From Acidobacteriota bacterium (GTDB lineage Bacteria; Acidobacteriota; Terriglobia; Acidiferrales; UBA7541), in assembly GCA_013286465.1 (NCBI GenBank), contig JABDFR010000004.1, positions 16,659-80,658 on the forward strand: a stretch of DNA of 64,000 nt, written 5' to 3'. Each line of letters starts with the position of its first letter. Position 1 is the first letter of the stretch. Made by a program: the position numbers and the translations under genes. Below are positions 27,357 through 36,575 of the stretch, piece by piece. The notes below the pieces were generated by a model. The model searched no databases. It was given only the letters and a program-made list of their open reading frames with translations, and had not been told where the DNA came from.

Positions 27357-27422
27357 TTGTCAGGGCACGACTTCAGTTGTGCCGAGAGCGCAGCCAACTC
27401 CGCCGGCTTTAGCCGCTGAGGT
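27357..27422 (+). repeat. Dispersed repeat R2, copy A (overlaps helicase stop)
   Basis: Begins TTGTCAGGGCACGACTTCAG and ends with GGCTTTAGCCGCTGAGGT. The GCACGAC/GTTGTGC arms form a hairpin. The right end contains the helicase stop codon (27409-27411) and encodes its last residues on the minus strand. Other copies: 33533, 58021 (left half) and 58079. Confidence 0.75.
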
Positions 27423-30417
27423 CCGTCTTAATTTCTCGTGCCGGCCGAATCGTAACAAACTGCTCATGCGCCGGACACAAAGCCTGAAAATCACAAAACC
27501 CGCAAACAAACCCAGGCTTAGCAGGATATTCCCCAGCCCGAATTAAATCCGCGGTAGTAGCCACGGTCTCACGAGCTTTAGCCAGCGATTTCTCATCGCG
27601 TGAAGAACTAACCGCCTCATTGGTAGTCAAATTATAAAAAGTAAGCCGCGCCGGAGTCAGGTCCAGCACATCGCGCGCAGCCAGCGCATAAAGACTCAAC
27701 TGCAAGCTAGTATCCGCATCCTTCTGCGATTTCGGCCGCCCCGTCTTGTAATCCACCACTTCAACATCATCGCCCGCGATCCGGTTCACCTGATCGATGC
27801 GCCCCAGCACCGTCACATCTTTCTCCATCGGCAATTCAAAGCGCTTCTCCTGCATCAAGACGTCCGCTGGCGCCGCCGAATAAGTCTTGTGAAACGCGCC
27901 CAGCTTCTCAATCCCTTCCTTCTTGTATTCCTCTTCCTGATAATCGTCGAGATAACCAGCCGGCGACCAAAACCGGTCGTAAATCGCCGACACTTCCTCA
28001 AAATCCACTTTCTTCCGTTTTTTAACTTCCGCAACAAATTCCTTAATCGTGCTATGCATCACGTTGCCAAAAGTCATCTGCGCCGCCGGCCCGCCGCGCA
28101 ATTCCCACACCGCGCTGAACAAAAATTTCTTCGGGCACATCTGATAAGTCTCAATCGCCGAAGCGCTCAATTGCAGCGGCTCGGGACGCGGCGGCTTATA
28201 TGCATTGGCCCAAATCGCCACACGCGAATACGCCTTCGCCTTTTCCGGCGCCGCGCTAAAGAGCATCGGCCGCGAAGCGTCGGCCGAAGACGATCCCACC
28301 GTCTCCTCGCGTTCCGGCACGACCACCTGCGGCACAATCTGCTGAATATCCAATTTCTGAATCTTGGCGTCGCCCAGCACCTCATCGAAAAACTCCGAGC
28401 GTTTCTTGCGCTTGTTGATGATCGTAGAAAGCGTCAGCATGCGCCGCCCGCGGGTCAGCGCCACATAGAATAGCCGCCGCTCCTCCAGCTTCTGATAATC
28501 GCCCTCCGGCTGCTCCTCCTTCAGCAACTGCGCCGGAAATTCAAAAACCGGCCGCCGCACTCCGGAAGGGAAGTCGCCCTTGCAGAGATGCAAAATAAAC
28601 ACATGCGGGAATTCCAGGCCCTTTGCCGAATGCACGGTCATCAGTTGCACCGCATCGTGCACCGGTTCTTTCTGCAAAAAAATATCGCCATTCGCTTCAT
28701 CGAAGAAATTCAAGTAGCCAAGAAAATCATGCAGCGAGCGGCCTTCTTTCTTCTGCCACTCCTCCACGAAATCTTTGAGCCGCGCCAGATTGTAGGAATC
28801 CATATCGGCGGCGACCGGAGCGACGCCGATCTCGGCAATCAGTTCAGCAAGCAGCTCAAACGCCGTCAATTTTCTCGCCCGTCCGCGCATTTCCCCGATG
28901 AACGCCGCAAGTTCCCGCGCTCGCGATTCCTTCGGTGGTCCCGCCCCAGCCGGTTCCTTGCACCAAGTTTCAAATTCATCCCAAAGCGATTTGCCTCTGC
29001 TCTTCGCCGCGCGCTCCGCCAAACGCACCAAATCCTTCGGCTCAATCTTCCAGTAGGGAATACCGATAATGCGCGCGCACGAAACGTCATCCGAAGGCGT
29101 GCCGATCAATCGCAGATAAGCCATCACGTCGCGAATCAACGTGCTCCCCAAAATCGAAAGACGCTTGATCACGTAAGGAATCTGCCGCCGGTTCAGCGCC
29201 TCAACCAAATGCTTGCGATGCGTATGCTTTCGGTAAAGCGCCGCAAACTCGCGCCATTCCGTTCCCGCGGCGTGCAGCCGGTCGATTTCGCCGGCCACCC
29301 ACTCGGCTTCTTCTTCAGGCCGCCCAAATTCAGCGATGCGAATTTTGTCGCCCTCGGAATTTTGAGTGACCAGCGGAGTAAACGGAATAAATCTCGAATT
29401 ATCGCTTTCCGCCGCCACCGTTCCAGCCACGCGCAAAATCCGTTTGGTCGAGCGGTAATTCTGCGTCAGATGCACACGCGGCCAACTCGACTCCGGCGAA
29501 TCCACAGACACGCCGCAAAATCGCGTGAGAAATTGCTTCAAGCTCGCAAACGAAGCCCCGCGAAATCGGTAAATCGCCTGATTGTGATCGCCGACCACGA
29601 ACAAATTGCGCCGATCGTTCATCAAAAGCTGCAGCAACTCAAGCTGCGCAATATTCGTATCCTGAAACTCGTCCACCAAAATGTAACGATAGCGCTCCCG
29701 CAAACGCGCCAGCAGCGCCGCATTCGATCGCAGCATCTGCACCGCCTGCATCAGCATCGCCCCGAAGGTGACCATCTTCCGCTCGCGCAGCAATCCCTCG
29801 CTGACGCGATACGCCCGCGCCAATTCCTCCTCCCGAGCCAAAATCTCATCCTGAATTTTCTGCGCGTCCGGCTCCATCTGCCCGCGCCGCGCCTTCATCT
29901 CCGCGCGCATCGCCGCCACGTAACGGTCGTAATCCTCCGGCGAAACCAGCTCATCCTGGCACCGCGAAAAAAAAGCCACGAAGTCATTCAGGAATTCACC
30001 AGGATCGGCCAGCCGCCGGAAAAGATTCAATTCCAGCTGCCGGATATTCCGCCGCAGCAGAATCCAGTGATCGAAATTGTCGAGCGCCCGCAGCTCAGGA
30101 TCGGCTTCCAGCAAAATCGCATTGCAGAATGAATGAAACGTGCTCAGCGTCACGGCATTCGCCCGCTCGCCCACGTGCTTCTTGATCCGCCACTTCATTT
30201 CCTCGGCAGCTTTATCAGTGAAGGTAAGCCCAAGAATGCTTTCACCCTTAAGTTCCGGATCGCTCTCAAGCAGCAAACGAATGCGCTCAGTAATCACGCG
30301 AGTCTTGCCGGTGCCAGCTCCGGCGACGACGAGCAAGGGCCCGTCCCCATGCTCCACAGCGCGTAGCTGCTCCGGATTCAATTCGATCTCTGCGGTTTGC
30401 GATGTGCGTCTAGCCAT
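27409..30417 (-). CDS. UvrD/Rep-type ATP-dependent helicase fused to a PD-(D/E)XK nuclease
   Basis: About 1002 residues from ATG 30417; an ATG at 30432 is also possible. Superfamily 1A helicase motifs in order: VVAGAGTGKTRV (Walker A), VDEFQDTN (Walker B), GDHNQAIYRFRG, HLTQNYRSTKR, TVHSAKGLEFPHVF, VALTRGR. The C-terminal 250 residues form a RecB/Cas4-like nuclease with VEVVDYKTGRP (catalytic Asp, Lys) and four cysteines that may hold a 4Fe-4S cluster (YQMCPKK and CGFCDFQALCP). The arrangement resembles single-chain AddAB-like repair enzymes. Acts in DNA double-strand break or mismatch repair. The last residues come from repeat R2. Confidence 0.9.
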   Translation of the reverse strand: MARRTSQTAEIELNPEQLRAVEHGDGPLLVVAGAGTGKTRVITERIRLLLESDPELKGESILGLTFTDKAAEEMKWRIKKHVGERANAVTLSTFHSFCNAILLEADPELRALDNFDHWILLRRNIRQLELNLFRRLADPGEFLNDFVAFFSRCQDELVSPEDYDRYVAAMRAEMKARRGQMEPDAQKIQDEILAREEELARAYRVSEGLLRERKMVTFGAMLMQAVQMLRSNAALLARLRERYRYILVDEFQDTNIAQLELLQLLMNDRRNLFVVGDHNQAIYRFRGASFASLKQFLTRFCGVSVDSPESSWPRVHLTQNYRSTKRILRVAGTVAAESDNSRFIPFTPLVTQNSEGDKIRIAEFGRPEEEAEWVAGEIDRLHAAGTEWREFAALYRKHTHRKHLVEALNRRQIPYVIKRLSILGSTLIRDVMAYLRLIGTPSDDVSCARIIGIPYWKIEPKDLVRLAERAAKSRGKSLWDEFETWCKEPAGAGPPKESRARELAAFIGEMRGRARKLTAFELLAELIAEIGVAPVAADMDSYNLARLKDFVEEWQKKEGRSLHDFLGYLNFFDEANGDIFLQKEPVHDAVQLMTVHSAKGLEFPHVFILHLCKGDFPSGVRRPVFEFPAQLLKEEQPEGDYQKLEERRLFYVALTRGRRMLTLSTIINKRKKRSEFFDEVLGDAKIQKLDIQQIVPQVVVPEREETVGSSSADASRPMLFSAAPEKAKAYSRVAIWANAYKPPRPEPLQLSASAIETYQMCPKKFLFSAVWELRGGPAAQMTFGNVMHSTIKEFVAEVKKRKKVDFEEVSAIYDRFWSPAGYLDDYQEEEYKKEGIEKLGAFHKTYSAAPADVLMQEKRFELPMEKDVTVLGRIDQVNRIAGDDVEVVDYKTGRPKSQKDADTSLQLSLYALAARDVLDLTPARLTFYNLTTNEAVSSSRDEKSLAKARETVATTADLIRAGEYPAKPGFVCGFCDFQALCPAHEQFVTIRPAREIKTDLSG

Positions 30418-30494
30418 GCGCGAGAACTTCATCGTAGCCGATTTTTCCCCACTGGAGTAGAGTCGCAACAGGCCGCAAATTCAAGGCAGGAAAA

Positions 30495-30848
30495 ATGCAC
30501 GCGATGTACACAGTTCCGCTCGTGCTGCTCTTCGGCATTTTCTTGGCCGGATACATGCTCGGCTGGATGATGGCCACCCTCCGCCAGCGCTCCAACCTCG
30601 GCCCAAAATCAGGCGAAGTTTCTCCCGAATCTCTAGCCACGCTAGCAACGTCGATCGCGCGAACGTCAACTTCAAGATCCATTCGCCTAAAATGCACATG
30701 CGGCGCACTCTGGAATTTCCGCAGCCCCAACGACTGCACCAATCCCGATCAACCCGCCTTGCCAGACGGCGACTCCTACACCTGCCCCAAATGCCACAGG
30801 TCAATCGATCTACGCCCCATGCGCGAAATGCTGCAAAATATGAAGTGA
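30495..30848 (+). CDS. Small membrane protein with a zinc-ribbon-like tail
   Basis: 117 residues. One N-terminal membrane helix (about 5-27), a Ser/Arg-rich linker, and a C-terminal zinc ribbon-like region (KCTCGALWNF ... YTCPKCHRSIDL) with two Cys pairs. Start ATG 30495 or 30504. It diverges from the helicase gene by about 77 bp. No family recognised. The lack of a strong ribosome-binding site keeps the confidence moderate. Confidence 0.5.
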   Translation: MHAMYTVPLVLLFGIFLAGYMLGWMMATLRQRSNLGPKSGEVSPESLATLATSIARTSTSRSIRLKCTCGALWNFRSPNDCTNPDQPALPDGDSYTCPKCHRSIDLRPMREMLQNMK

Positions 30849-31313
30849 AGCCTCGAAGCAACGGGCTGCATGTAGCACACCGACTCCTGGCTGCGTCCGA
30901 TGTAACGAAATTGCAAGTCGTGGCGCACATCCAAACAACACCCATTACCGAAACCGGCCCAACGGAAATCGGCCTACGTACATCCACAATTAGTCCCGTA
31001 TGCCGCGCCAATAAAATCTGCTAGCGTGTCACGGGAAACTGCAAATGACCTCGCCCCACCAGGAGCACAAAGCCGCCAAAACCCCCCAAATCGCCCAAAA
31101 ATCGCCGATTTCTAATCGATACACCAAACCGAATAGAAAATCGCGCAACTCTCACAAAACAAAGGAAAATCTCATTTTGTAATCGCGACAAAAACGGCAC
31201 TTTGCAAACCGCTCTTTAGGACCCAGCGACCGCACGCAAGCTGCCGGTATCTGAAGCCCGACGAGCGATTCCCCGAACTCATGAAGCGCCTCACAACCAG
31301 CATCGCCGCAAAA
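30849..31313. other. Non-coding gap
   Basis: No convincing gene on either strand. The overlapping frames lack ribosome-binding sites and start inside neighbours. The stretch from about 31040 to 31200 is richer in A and C than its surroundings. Only the thiolase promoter at the right end stands out. Confidence 0.6.
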
Positions 31314-31342
31314 TTGACCGCATCTTTCGCCGCGCCTATACT
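31314..31342 (+). promoter_or_regulatory. Sigma-70 promoter of the thiolase gene
   Basis: TTGACC (31314-31319), 17 nt, TATACT (31337-31342). The start near 31349 would give a leader of about 43 nt with AAGGAG before ATG 31392. Confidence 0.6.
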
Positions 31343-31391
31343 GAATTTCCTGCAGTCAATATCCGTGAGCAATCGTGAAGGAGCATTTCCA

Positions 31392-32576
31392 ATGGAACAG
31401 CCGGTAATTCTCAGCGCGGTACGCACGCCGGTAGGCAAATTCATGGGTGGCCTCGCACCGCTCAGCGCCCCGGAACTCGGCGCAAAAGTAATCGCCGAAG
31501 CCGTGCGCCGCGCCGGCATCGAGCCAAAGCAAGTCGACGAAGCCATCATGGGCAACGTAGTGCAAGCCGGCCTCGGCCAAAATCCCGCCCGCCAAGCCGC
31601 GTTGAAAGGCGGGCTCGATCCGCGCGTAGCCGCGATGACGATTAATAAGGTATGCGGCTCAGGCCTGAAAGCGGTCGGCCTCGCAGCCCAGGGCGTAACC
31701 CTCGGCGAATCCGAAATCGTAGTCGCCGGCGGCATGGAATCCATGTCCAATTGTCCGTACCTGCTGAAAAATGCCCGCACCGGCTATCGCATCGGCAACG
31801 CCGAAATGTTCGACTCGATGATCACCGACGGCCTCTGGGACGCCTACGAAAATTTCCACATGGGCATGACCGGCGAACTCGTAGCCGAAAAATACGGCAT
31901 CACCCGCCAGGAACAAGATCAATTCGCCTACGACAGCCATCGCAAAGCCGTCCACGCGATCAAGTCCTGCTTCTTCGGCGAGCAAATCCTGCCCATCGAA
32001 ATTCCGCAAAAAAAGGGCGATCCCATCATCATCAAGACCGATGAATCACCGCGCGCCGACACATCACTCGAAGCCCTCGCCAAACTCAAGCCCGCATTCA
32101 AAAAAGACGGCACGGTAACCGCAGGCAACGCCCCGGGAACAAATGACGGCGCCGCCGCGTTAATCGTCACCACCGAAACTAATGCCGCGCGACTCGGCAA
32201 AAAGCCCATGGCCCGAATCGTGGCGCAAGCCGTCAGCGGCGTAGAACCAAAATGGGTAATGATGGCCCCGGTCGAAGCAGTAGAAAAGCTGCTGCAAAAA
32301 ACCGGCTGGGATCGCGATAAAGATGTAGATCTAGTCGAACTGAACGAAGCCTTCGCAGTAGCAGCCATAGCCGTAACGCGCCAACTCCGCCTCGATCCCG
32401 CGAAAGTAAATGTAAATGGCGGCGCGGTCGCCATCGGCCATCCCATCGGCGCCTCCGGCGCGCGCATCCTGGTCACGCTACTCTACGAGTTGCAGCGCCT
32501 AAACAAAAAGCGCGGCATCGCCGCACTCTGCCTAGGTGGAGGCAACGCCGTAGCCCTAGCCATAGAGCGCTACTAA
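31392..32576 (+). CDS. Acetyl-CoA acetyltransferase (thiolase)
   Basis: 394 residues from ATG 31392, preceded by AAGGAG; upstream in-frame ATGs lie before the promoter. Condenses or cleaves acetoacetyl-CoA. The nucleophilic Cys is in [12 protein letters not shown], the HP motif in [13 protein letters not shown], and the second active-site Cys in [12 protein letters not shown]. Together with the 3-hydroxyacyl-CoA dehydrogenase 1.1 kb downstream it could serve butyrate/PHB-type or beta-oxidation chemistry. Confidence 0.93.
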   Translation: MEQPVILSAVRTPVGKFMGGLAPLSAPELGAKVIAEAVRRAGIEPKQVDEAIMGNVVQAGLGQNPARQAALKGGLDPRVAAMTINKVCGSGLKAVGLAAQGVTLGESEIVVAGGMESMSNCPYLLKNARTGYRIGNAEMFDSMITDGLWDAYENFHMGMTGELVAEKYGITRQEQDQFAYDSHRKAVHAIKSCFFGEQILPIEIPQKKGDPIIIKTDESPRADTSLEALAKLKPAFKKDGTVTAGNAPGTNDGAAALIVTTETNAARLGKKPMARIVAQAVSGVEPKWVMMAPVEAVEKLLQKTGWDRDKDVDLVELNEAFAVAAIAVTRQLRLDPAKVNVNGGAVAIGHPIGASGARILVTLLYELQRLNKKRGIAALCLGGGNAVALAIERY

Positions 32577-32590
32577 CGGTGCGCCCCTAA

Positions 32591-32630
32591 CGTAGGGGCG
32601 GGCCTTCAGCCCCGCCCGCCGTTCGGCCCC
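32591..32630 (+). repeat. Dispersed hairpin repeat R1, copy 3
   Basis: CGTAGGGGCGGGCC...GCCCCGCCCGCC...TTCGGCCCC directly after the thiolase stop. The GGGGCGGG and CCCGCCC arms pair and could end transcription. The remaining spacer to 32811 holds a GAGCGAAGCGACGAGGAATC stretch but no gene. Confidence 0.65.
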
Positions 32631-32811
32631 GCATTGGTGCGCGGTAAACTTGGCCTCAGAAAAAACGCCGGACCGAGCGGCCCAGTGATTCCATTCTTCG
32701 CCACTCGCGCAATCATCTGCTATCCTGACCGGCGCATTACTCGCGCCGTCTTTCCGAGGAGCGAAGCGACGAGGAATCTCTCGTCGTTCTCAAATCGCGC
32801 AGGAGGCGCAG

Positions 32812-33507
32812 TTGTTCTGCCCCAATTGCAAACTCGAATACCGCGCCGGCTTCACGCGCTGCGCCGACTGCGACGTCGACCTGGTCACCGCACTCCCCAA
32901 AGCCGCCGAAGCCCAAGAAGTCGGCGTGCACGATCTACGCGCGCCGGTCGTCTTGCGCCGTGGGATCAACGTCGCCGATGCGGCCATCGTTCGAGAAGCG
33001 TTGAACGCGGCGGGCCTCCGCTTTAACGCGCGACAGGCGTCGGCGGAGATCGTCGCTGACGGCACAGCCTCCTACGAGTTCTGGGTCGATGCAGAGGATC
33101 GCCCAAATGCCCATTCGATTATGGATGCCGCGCTCGAAGCTGCCGACAGCAGCGAATCGCACCAACCAACCGAAAGTCCAGATGCTGCCGACGCGAGCGC
33201 AGTGCCGGCGGACCAGGAAGTTTCTGCGGACAATGAAGATGATGACGACGATTCGGATGGAGTAGACGAACTGGCCGCCGAGGACGACGAGATTGGAAAT
33301 ATCGAAGATGACGAACTGACGGAAGAAGCATGGACCGGCAGCACTGGCGATCTGCCCGGCATGCTCAAGATGTGTCTTCGCGAAGTTGGAATCGCCAGTC
33401 GCGCGGCAAGGAATGGATCGAAGGAACGGCTGCTAGTGGCCGAAGCCGATCTCGCCCGTGCGCGCGAAATCATCCGCGAGGTGATCGAAGCCGCTCCGCC
33501 GGAATAA
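32812..33507 (+). CDS. Zinc-ribbon / DUF2007-like protein with a strongly acidic middle
   Basis: 231 residues from TTG 32812, chosen because AGGAGG ends 5 nt upstream and the zinc ribbon starts at once (MFCPNCKLEYRAGFTRCADC). A ferredoxin-like region around residues 45-100 resembles the DUF2007 signal-transduction-type fold. Then comes a very acidic stretch of Asp and Glu (about 135-175) and a second, similar domain at the C-terminus (about 185-228). Cytoplasmic. The two flanking domains resemble a duplicated module. Function unknown. Confidence 0.7.
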   Translation: MFCPNCKLEYRAGFTRCADCDVDLVTALPKAAEAQEVGVHDLRAPVVLRRGINVADAAIVREALNAAGLRFNARQASAEIVADGTASYEFWVDAEDRPNAHSIMDAALEAADSSESHQPTESPDAADASAVPADQEVSADNEDDDDDSDGVDELAAEDDEIGNIEDDELTEEAWTGSTGDLPGMLKMCLREVGIASRAARNGSKERLLVAEADLARAREIIREVIEAAPPE

Positions 33508-33532
33508 TGATTCGCCGAGCGGCCGGCATGTT

Positions 33533-33597
33533 TTGTCAGGGCACGACTTCAGTCGTGCCGCAGCGCCGCAAACTAGTACAGCTTCAGCCGCTGAGGT
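33533..33597 (+). repeat. Dispersed repeat R2, copy B
   Basis: TTGTCAGGGCACGACTTCAG, TCGTGCCG, then a 25-nt middle and CTTCAGCCGCTGAGGT. The GGCACGACT/AGTCGTGCC arms are perfectly complementary. Confidence 0.75.
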
Positions 33598-33693
33598 CCT
33601 GTGTTCGAGTTCTCGCGGCCGCTCGCAAGCGTTACGAAGCGGGAGCGCAGCAAGCGACGCTGATGCGGACTGACTCACTTTGCAGGAGGTTCG

Positions 33694-34554
33694 ATGAGCG
33701 CTAGCGAAATAAAAACGGTTGCCGTGTTGGGCGCCGGGACGATGGGCAACGGCATCGCGCACGTCTTCGCGCGCTCGGGCTACCGCGTGATTCTGCGCGA
33801 CATCGAGCAGCCCTTCCTCGATCGCGCGATGGAAACCATCAAAGGCAATCTCGATCGCGAAGTAAAGAAAGCCAAAATCACCGAGGCCGACAAGACCGCT
33901 GCGCTCGGCCGCATCAATCCGCAAACTGCAATCTCATCGCTCGCCGAAGCCGATTTCGCCGTAGAAGCCGTTCCCGAAAATTTAGATCTGAAAGTGCGCG
34001 TGCTAAAGGAAGCCGACGCAGCCCTGCGTCCCGGCGTCCCCTTGGCCAGTAACACCTCATCAATTTCCATTACTTCGCTCGCCGCGCAAACCAGCCGCCC
34101 CGAGCATTTCATCGGCATGCACTTCATGAACCCAGTGCCGGTAATGCAACTCGTCGAAGTAATCCGCGCGATCCAAACCAGCGACGACACCTTCGCGCTC
34201 ACCATGGCGCTCTGCGAAAAGCTCGGTAAAAAACCGGTAGCGGTCAACGACGCCCCAGGCTTCGTCTCCAATCGCGTGTTAATGCCGCTAATCAACGAAG
34301 CCGCGTTCTGCGTAATGGAAGGCGTAGCCACGCCGGAATCGGTAGACGCGGTAATGAAAATGGGAATGAATCATCCCATGGGTCCGCTCGAACTAGCGGA
34401 TTTTATCGGACTAGACGTCTGCGTAGATATTCTGGAAGTTCTCTACAAAGGTTTCGGCGACCCGAAATATCGCGCCTGCCCGCTGCTGCGCAAATATGTA
34501 GCCGCCGGCTGGCTAGGCCGCAAATCCGGCCGCGGCTTCTACAAGTACCCGTGA
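33694..34554 (+). CDS. hbd: 3-hydroxyacyl-CoA (3-hydroxybutyryl-CoA) dehydrogenase
   Basis: 286 residues behind a perfect AGGAGG. N-terminal Rossmann fold with GAGTMGNGIAHVFARSGY, the family loop HFMNPVPVMQLVEVI with the catalytic His, and NDAPGFVSNRVLMPL. The C-terminal helical domain (NHPMGPLELADFIGLDV) completes the stand-alone bacterial form. Oxidises 3-hydroxybutyryl-CoA with NAD(P). Forms a functional pair with the thiolase. Confidence 0.93.
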   Translation: MSASEIKTVAVLGAGTMGNGIAHVFARSGYRVILRDIEQPFLDRAMETIKGNLDREVKKAKITEADKTAALGRINPQTAISSLAEADFAVEAVPENLDLKVRVLKEADAALRPGVPLASNTSSISITSLAAQTSRPEHFIGMHFMNPVPVMQLVEVIRAIQTSDDTFALTMALCEKLGKKPVAVNDAPGFVSNRVLMPLINEAAFCVMEGVATPESVDAVMKMGMNHPMGPLELADFIGLDVCVDILEVLYKGFGDPKYRACPLLRKYVAAGWLGRKSGRGFYKYP

Positions 34555-34586
34555 CGCCGGCTCGCACCCGGCGCCATGAATACCGG

Positions 34587-34919
34587 CTAAAACTTGCCCC
34601 AAAAGGCAAACGTGACCGCGGCCATGATGCAGAGGAACGAGACGGCGTAATTCCACTTCAGGCCTTCGCCTAAATAGAAGTAAGCGAACACAACAAACAC
34701 GCACAACGTGATCACTTCCTGAATAATCTTCAATTGAAACGCGGTGAACTCGCCGTAACCGATGCGGTTGGCCGGCACCTGGAAGCAATACTCAAAAAAG
34801 GCGATCAGCCAGCTCACCACAATGGCGGCAATCAGCGGCGACTTGCGATATTTGAGGTGGCCATACCAGGCCAAGGTCATAAAAGTATTTGAGCAGATCA
34901 GTAGAAGTACGGTTTTCAT
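34587..34919 (-). CDS. DMT-family / DUF486 small membrane protein
   Basis: 110 residues from ATG 34919; the longer frame would add a non-hydrophobic leader. Four membrane helices with the DUF486 pattern (LLLICSNTFMTLAWYGHLK ... PANRIGYGEF). Related to the drug/metabolite transporter fold but with half the usual length, so probably a dimer. Substrate unknown. Convergent with hbd. Confidence 0.8.
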   Translation of the reverse strand: MKTVLLLICSNTFMTLAWYGHLKYRKSPLIAAIVVSWLIAFFEYCFQVPANRIGYGEFTAFQLKIIQEVITLCVFVVFAYFYLGEGLKWNYAVSFLCIMAAVTFAFWGKF

Positions 34920-35027
34920 AGGCCGCGAATCGTAGCATAGTGGTAGGCGACGCCGGGATACCAGGAATGCGGGAGCGAACCGGCGCCGAGCAGCAGGGCG
35001 GAGCAATAAAAAAGCGGAAGAAAGTCT

Positions 35028-35055
35028 TTGCTTTTTGTTCGCCTTGTGCTAATCT
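35028..35055 (+). promoter_or_regulatory. Probable recA promoter
   Basis: TTGCTT, 16 nt, TAATCT. The spacer contains TTCGCCTT (35038-35045), also present in the lexA promoter spacer. A leader of roughly 85 nt leads to ATG 35147. Confidence 0.4.
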
Positions 35056-35146
35056 GCGCGCAACGGGACAATGCGGCCGGTCCGGCAGCGCTTTCGCCTG
35101 AGGCCAGGCCTTCGCCCCCGCCCAAATCTACGCAGTCTGAGGTGCC

Positions 35147-36316
35147 ATGAATATGTCCGACGAAAAGACAAAGATGCTGGAGAACGCGATCTCACAGATT
35201 GAAAAGGCCTACGGCAAGGGTTCCATCATGCGCCTCGGCAACCGCGACGTCCTGGTGCCGGTCAGCGTAATCCCCACCGGTTCGATCTCGCTCGATGCGG
35301 CGCTAGGCGTGGGCGGTTTCCCGCGCGGCCGCGTAATAGAGGTATACGGCCCGGAATCGGGCGGCAAAACGACTATGACGCTGCACGTAATCGCCGAAGC
35401 CCAGAAGATGGGCGGCCAGGCGGCGTTCATCGATGCCGAGCACGCCCTCGATCCTATATACGCTCGCAAGCTCGGCGTGGACGTCGACAATCTCCTCGTC
35501 TCGCAGCCGGATAACGGCGAGCAAGCCCTCGAAATCGCCGAAACGCTGATTAAGTCAAATGCCGTAGACGTAATCGTCATCGACTCAGTCGCCGCTCTAG
35601 TGCCCAAGGCCGAACTCGAAGGCGACATGGGCGATCCGCAAATGGGCCTGCAAGCCCGGCTGATGTCGCAAGCCCTGCGCAAGCTCACCGCCATCGTCTC
35701 AAAATCGAAGACCTGCCTGATTTTCATCAACCAAATCCGCGAAAAAATCGGCGTGCTCTTCGGCAATCCGGAAACCACCACCGGCGGCCGCGCGCTGAAA
35801 TTCTATTCCTCGATTCGCCTGGATATTCGTCGCATTCAATCCATCAAGGAAGGCGACCGGGTAATCGGCTCGCGCACCCGCGCCAAAGTCGTGAAGAACA
35901 AGGTAGCCGCTCCATTCCGCGAGGCCGAATTCGACATTATCTATGGCGAAGGAATCTCCGCAGACGGCGATTTGATCGACCTCGGCGTCAGCCGTGGTGT
36001 CCTCGAGAAGTCCGGCACTTGGATTTCCTACAAGACCGAGCGCCTCGGCCAGGGCCGCGACAATGCCCGTCAATTCCTGAAGGAAAATAAAGATATTCGC
36101 GCCAAGCTCGATACCGAATTGCGCAAGCAGCTCGGGCTTTTGAACATCCCCGCTCCGGAAAACGGCAATTCCGAGAAGGCCGCCGCGGACGGAGCGAAAA
36201 CGGTCGCCCATGCCGCTCCGGGCGCCCCGTCTAGAGCGGCAGCAGAAGCGCCAAGGCCCATGGCTCACGCCGCCGCAGTCGGCGCGGCGAAGACCGCCGC
36301 CAAGCCGACTCGCTAG
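35147..36316 (+). CDS. recA: Recombinase RecA
   Basis: 389 residues. Walker A is GPESGGKT (residues about 68-75), with [13 protein letters not shown] around Walker B, the DNA-binding loop [18 protein letters not shown] and the [21 protein letters not shown]2 region. Core recombination protein and the co-protease that triggers LexA cleavage; lexA lies 10.6 kb downstream. The last 50 residues are Ala/Pro-rich, longer than the usual tail. GAGGT precedes ATG; an ATG two codons later (MSDEK) is an alternative. Confidence 0.97.
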   Translation: MNMSDEKTKMLENAISQIEKAYGKGSIMRLGNRDVLVPVSVIPTGSISLDAALGVGGFPRGRVIEVYGPESGGKTTMTLHVIAEAQKMGGQAAFIDAEHALDPIYARKLGVDVDNLLVSQPDNGEQALEIAETLIKSNAVDVIVIDSVAALVPKAELEGDMGDPQMGLQARLMSQALRKLTAIVSKSKTCLIFINQIREKIGVLFGNPETTTGGRALKFYSSIRLDIRRIQSIKEGDRVIGSRTRAKVVKNKVAAPFREAEFDIIYGEGISADGDLIDLGVSRGVLEKSGTWISYKTERLGQGRDNARQFLKENKDIRAKLDTELRKQLGLLNIPAPENGNSEKAAADGAKTVAHAAPGAPSRAAAEAPRPMAHAAAVGAAKTAAKPTR

Positions 36317-36356
36317 ACGGACCGCGGCCGGTTGCGGCAAACGTTTAGACACCCCA

Positions 36357-36411
36357 CACAGGCAAGAGTGCCTGTGCTACCGGAGGGACAGGCCGTTCGG
36401 CCCGTCCCTCC
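36357..36411 (+). terminator. Two hairpins after recA
   Basis: CACAGGCA, AGAG, TGCCTGTG (36357-36376, perfect), then GGAGGGAC, 14 nt, GTCCCTCC (36382-36411). Neither is followed by a T-tract beyond AGTTTCCTT, so termination is likely but not certain; the sequence also resembles a dispersed repeat. Confidence 0.5.
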
Positions 36412-36575
36412 AGTTTCCTTACACGTCCGGAAACTGGCCCTTCGTTCAGTTCCATTTTTCCCCCTTTCAGCCGATAATCTCCTTCGTAGAGGGTTGCGCT
36501 CTAGGCCACGCTTCCCTACAATCTGCAATTCGACCAGGGTGGTGGGAGCCGCCGGGCCGGGGGGAAGCATATTAA

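Noticed and set aside
28588..30132. 514-residue open frame on the + strand opposite the helicase gene
   Set aside because: Rich in Arg, His and Gln with no domain pattern; it is the antisense shadow of a GC-rich gene whose minus-strand frame has all helicase motifs.
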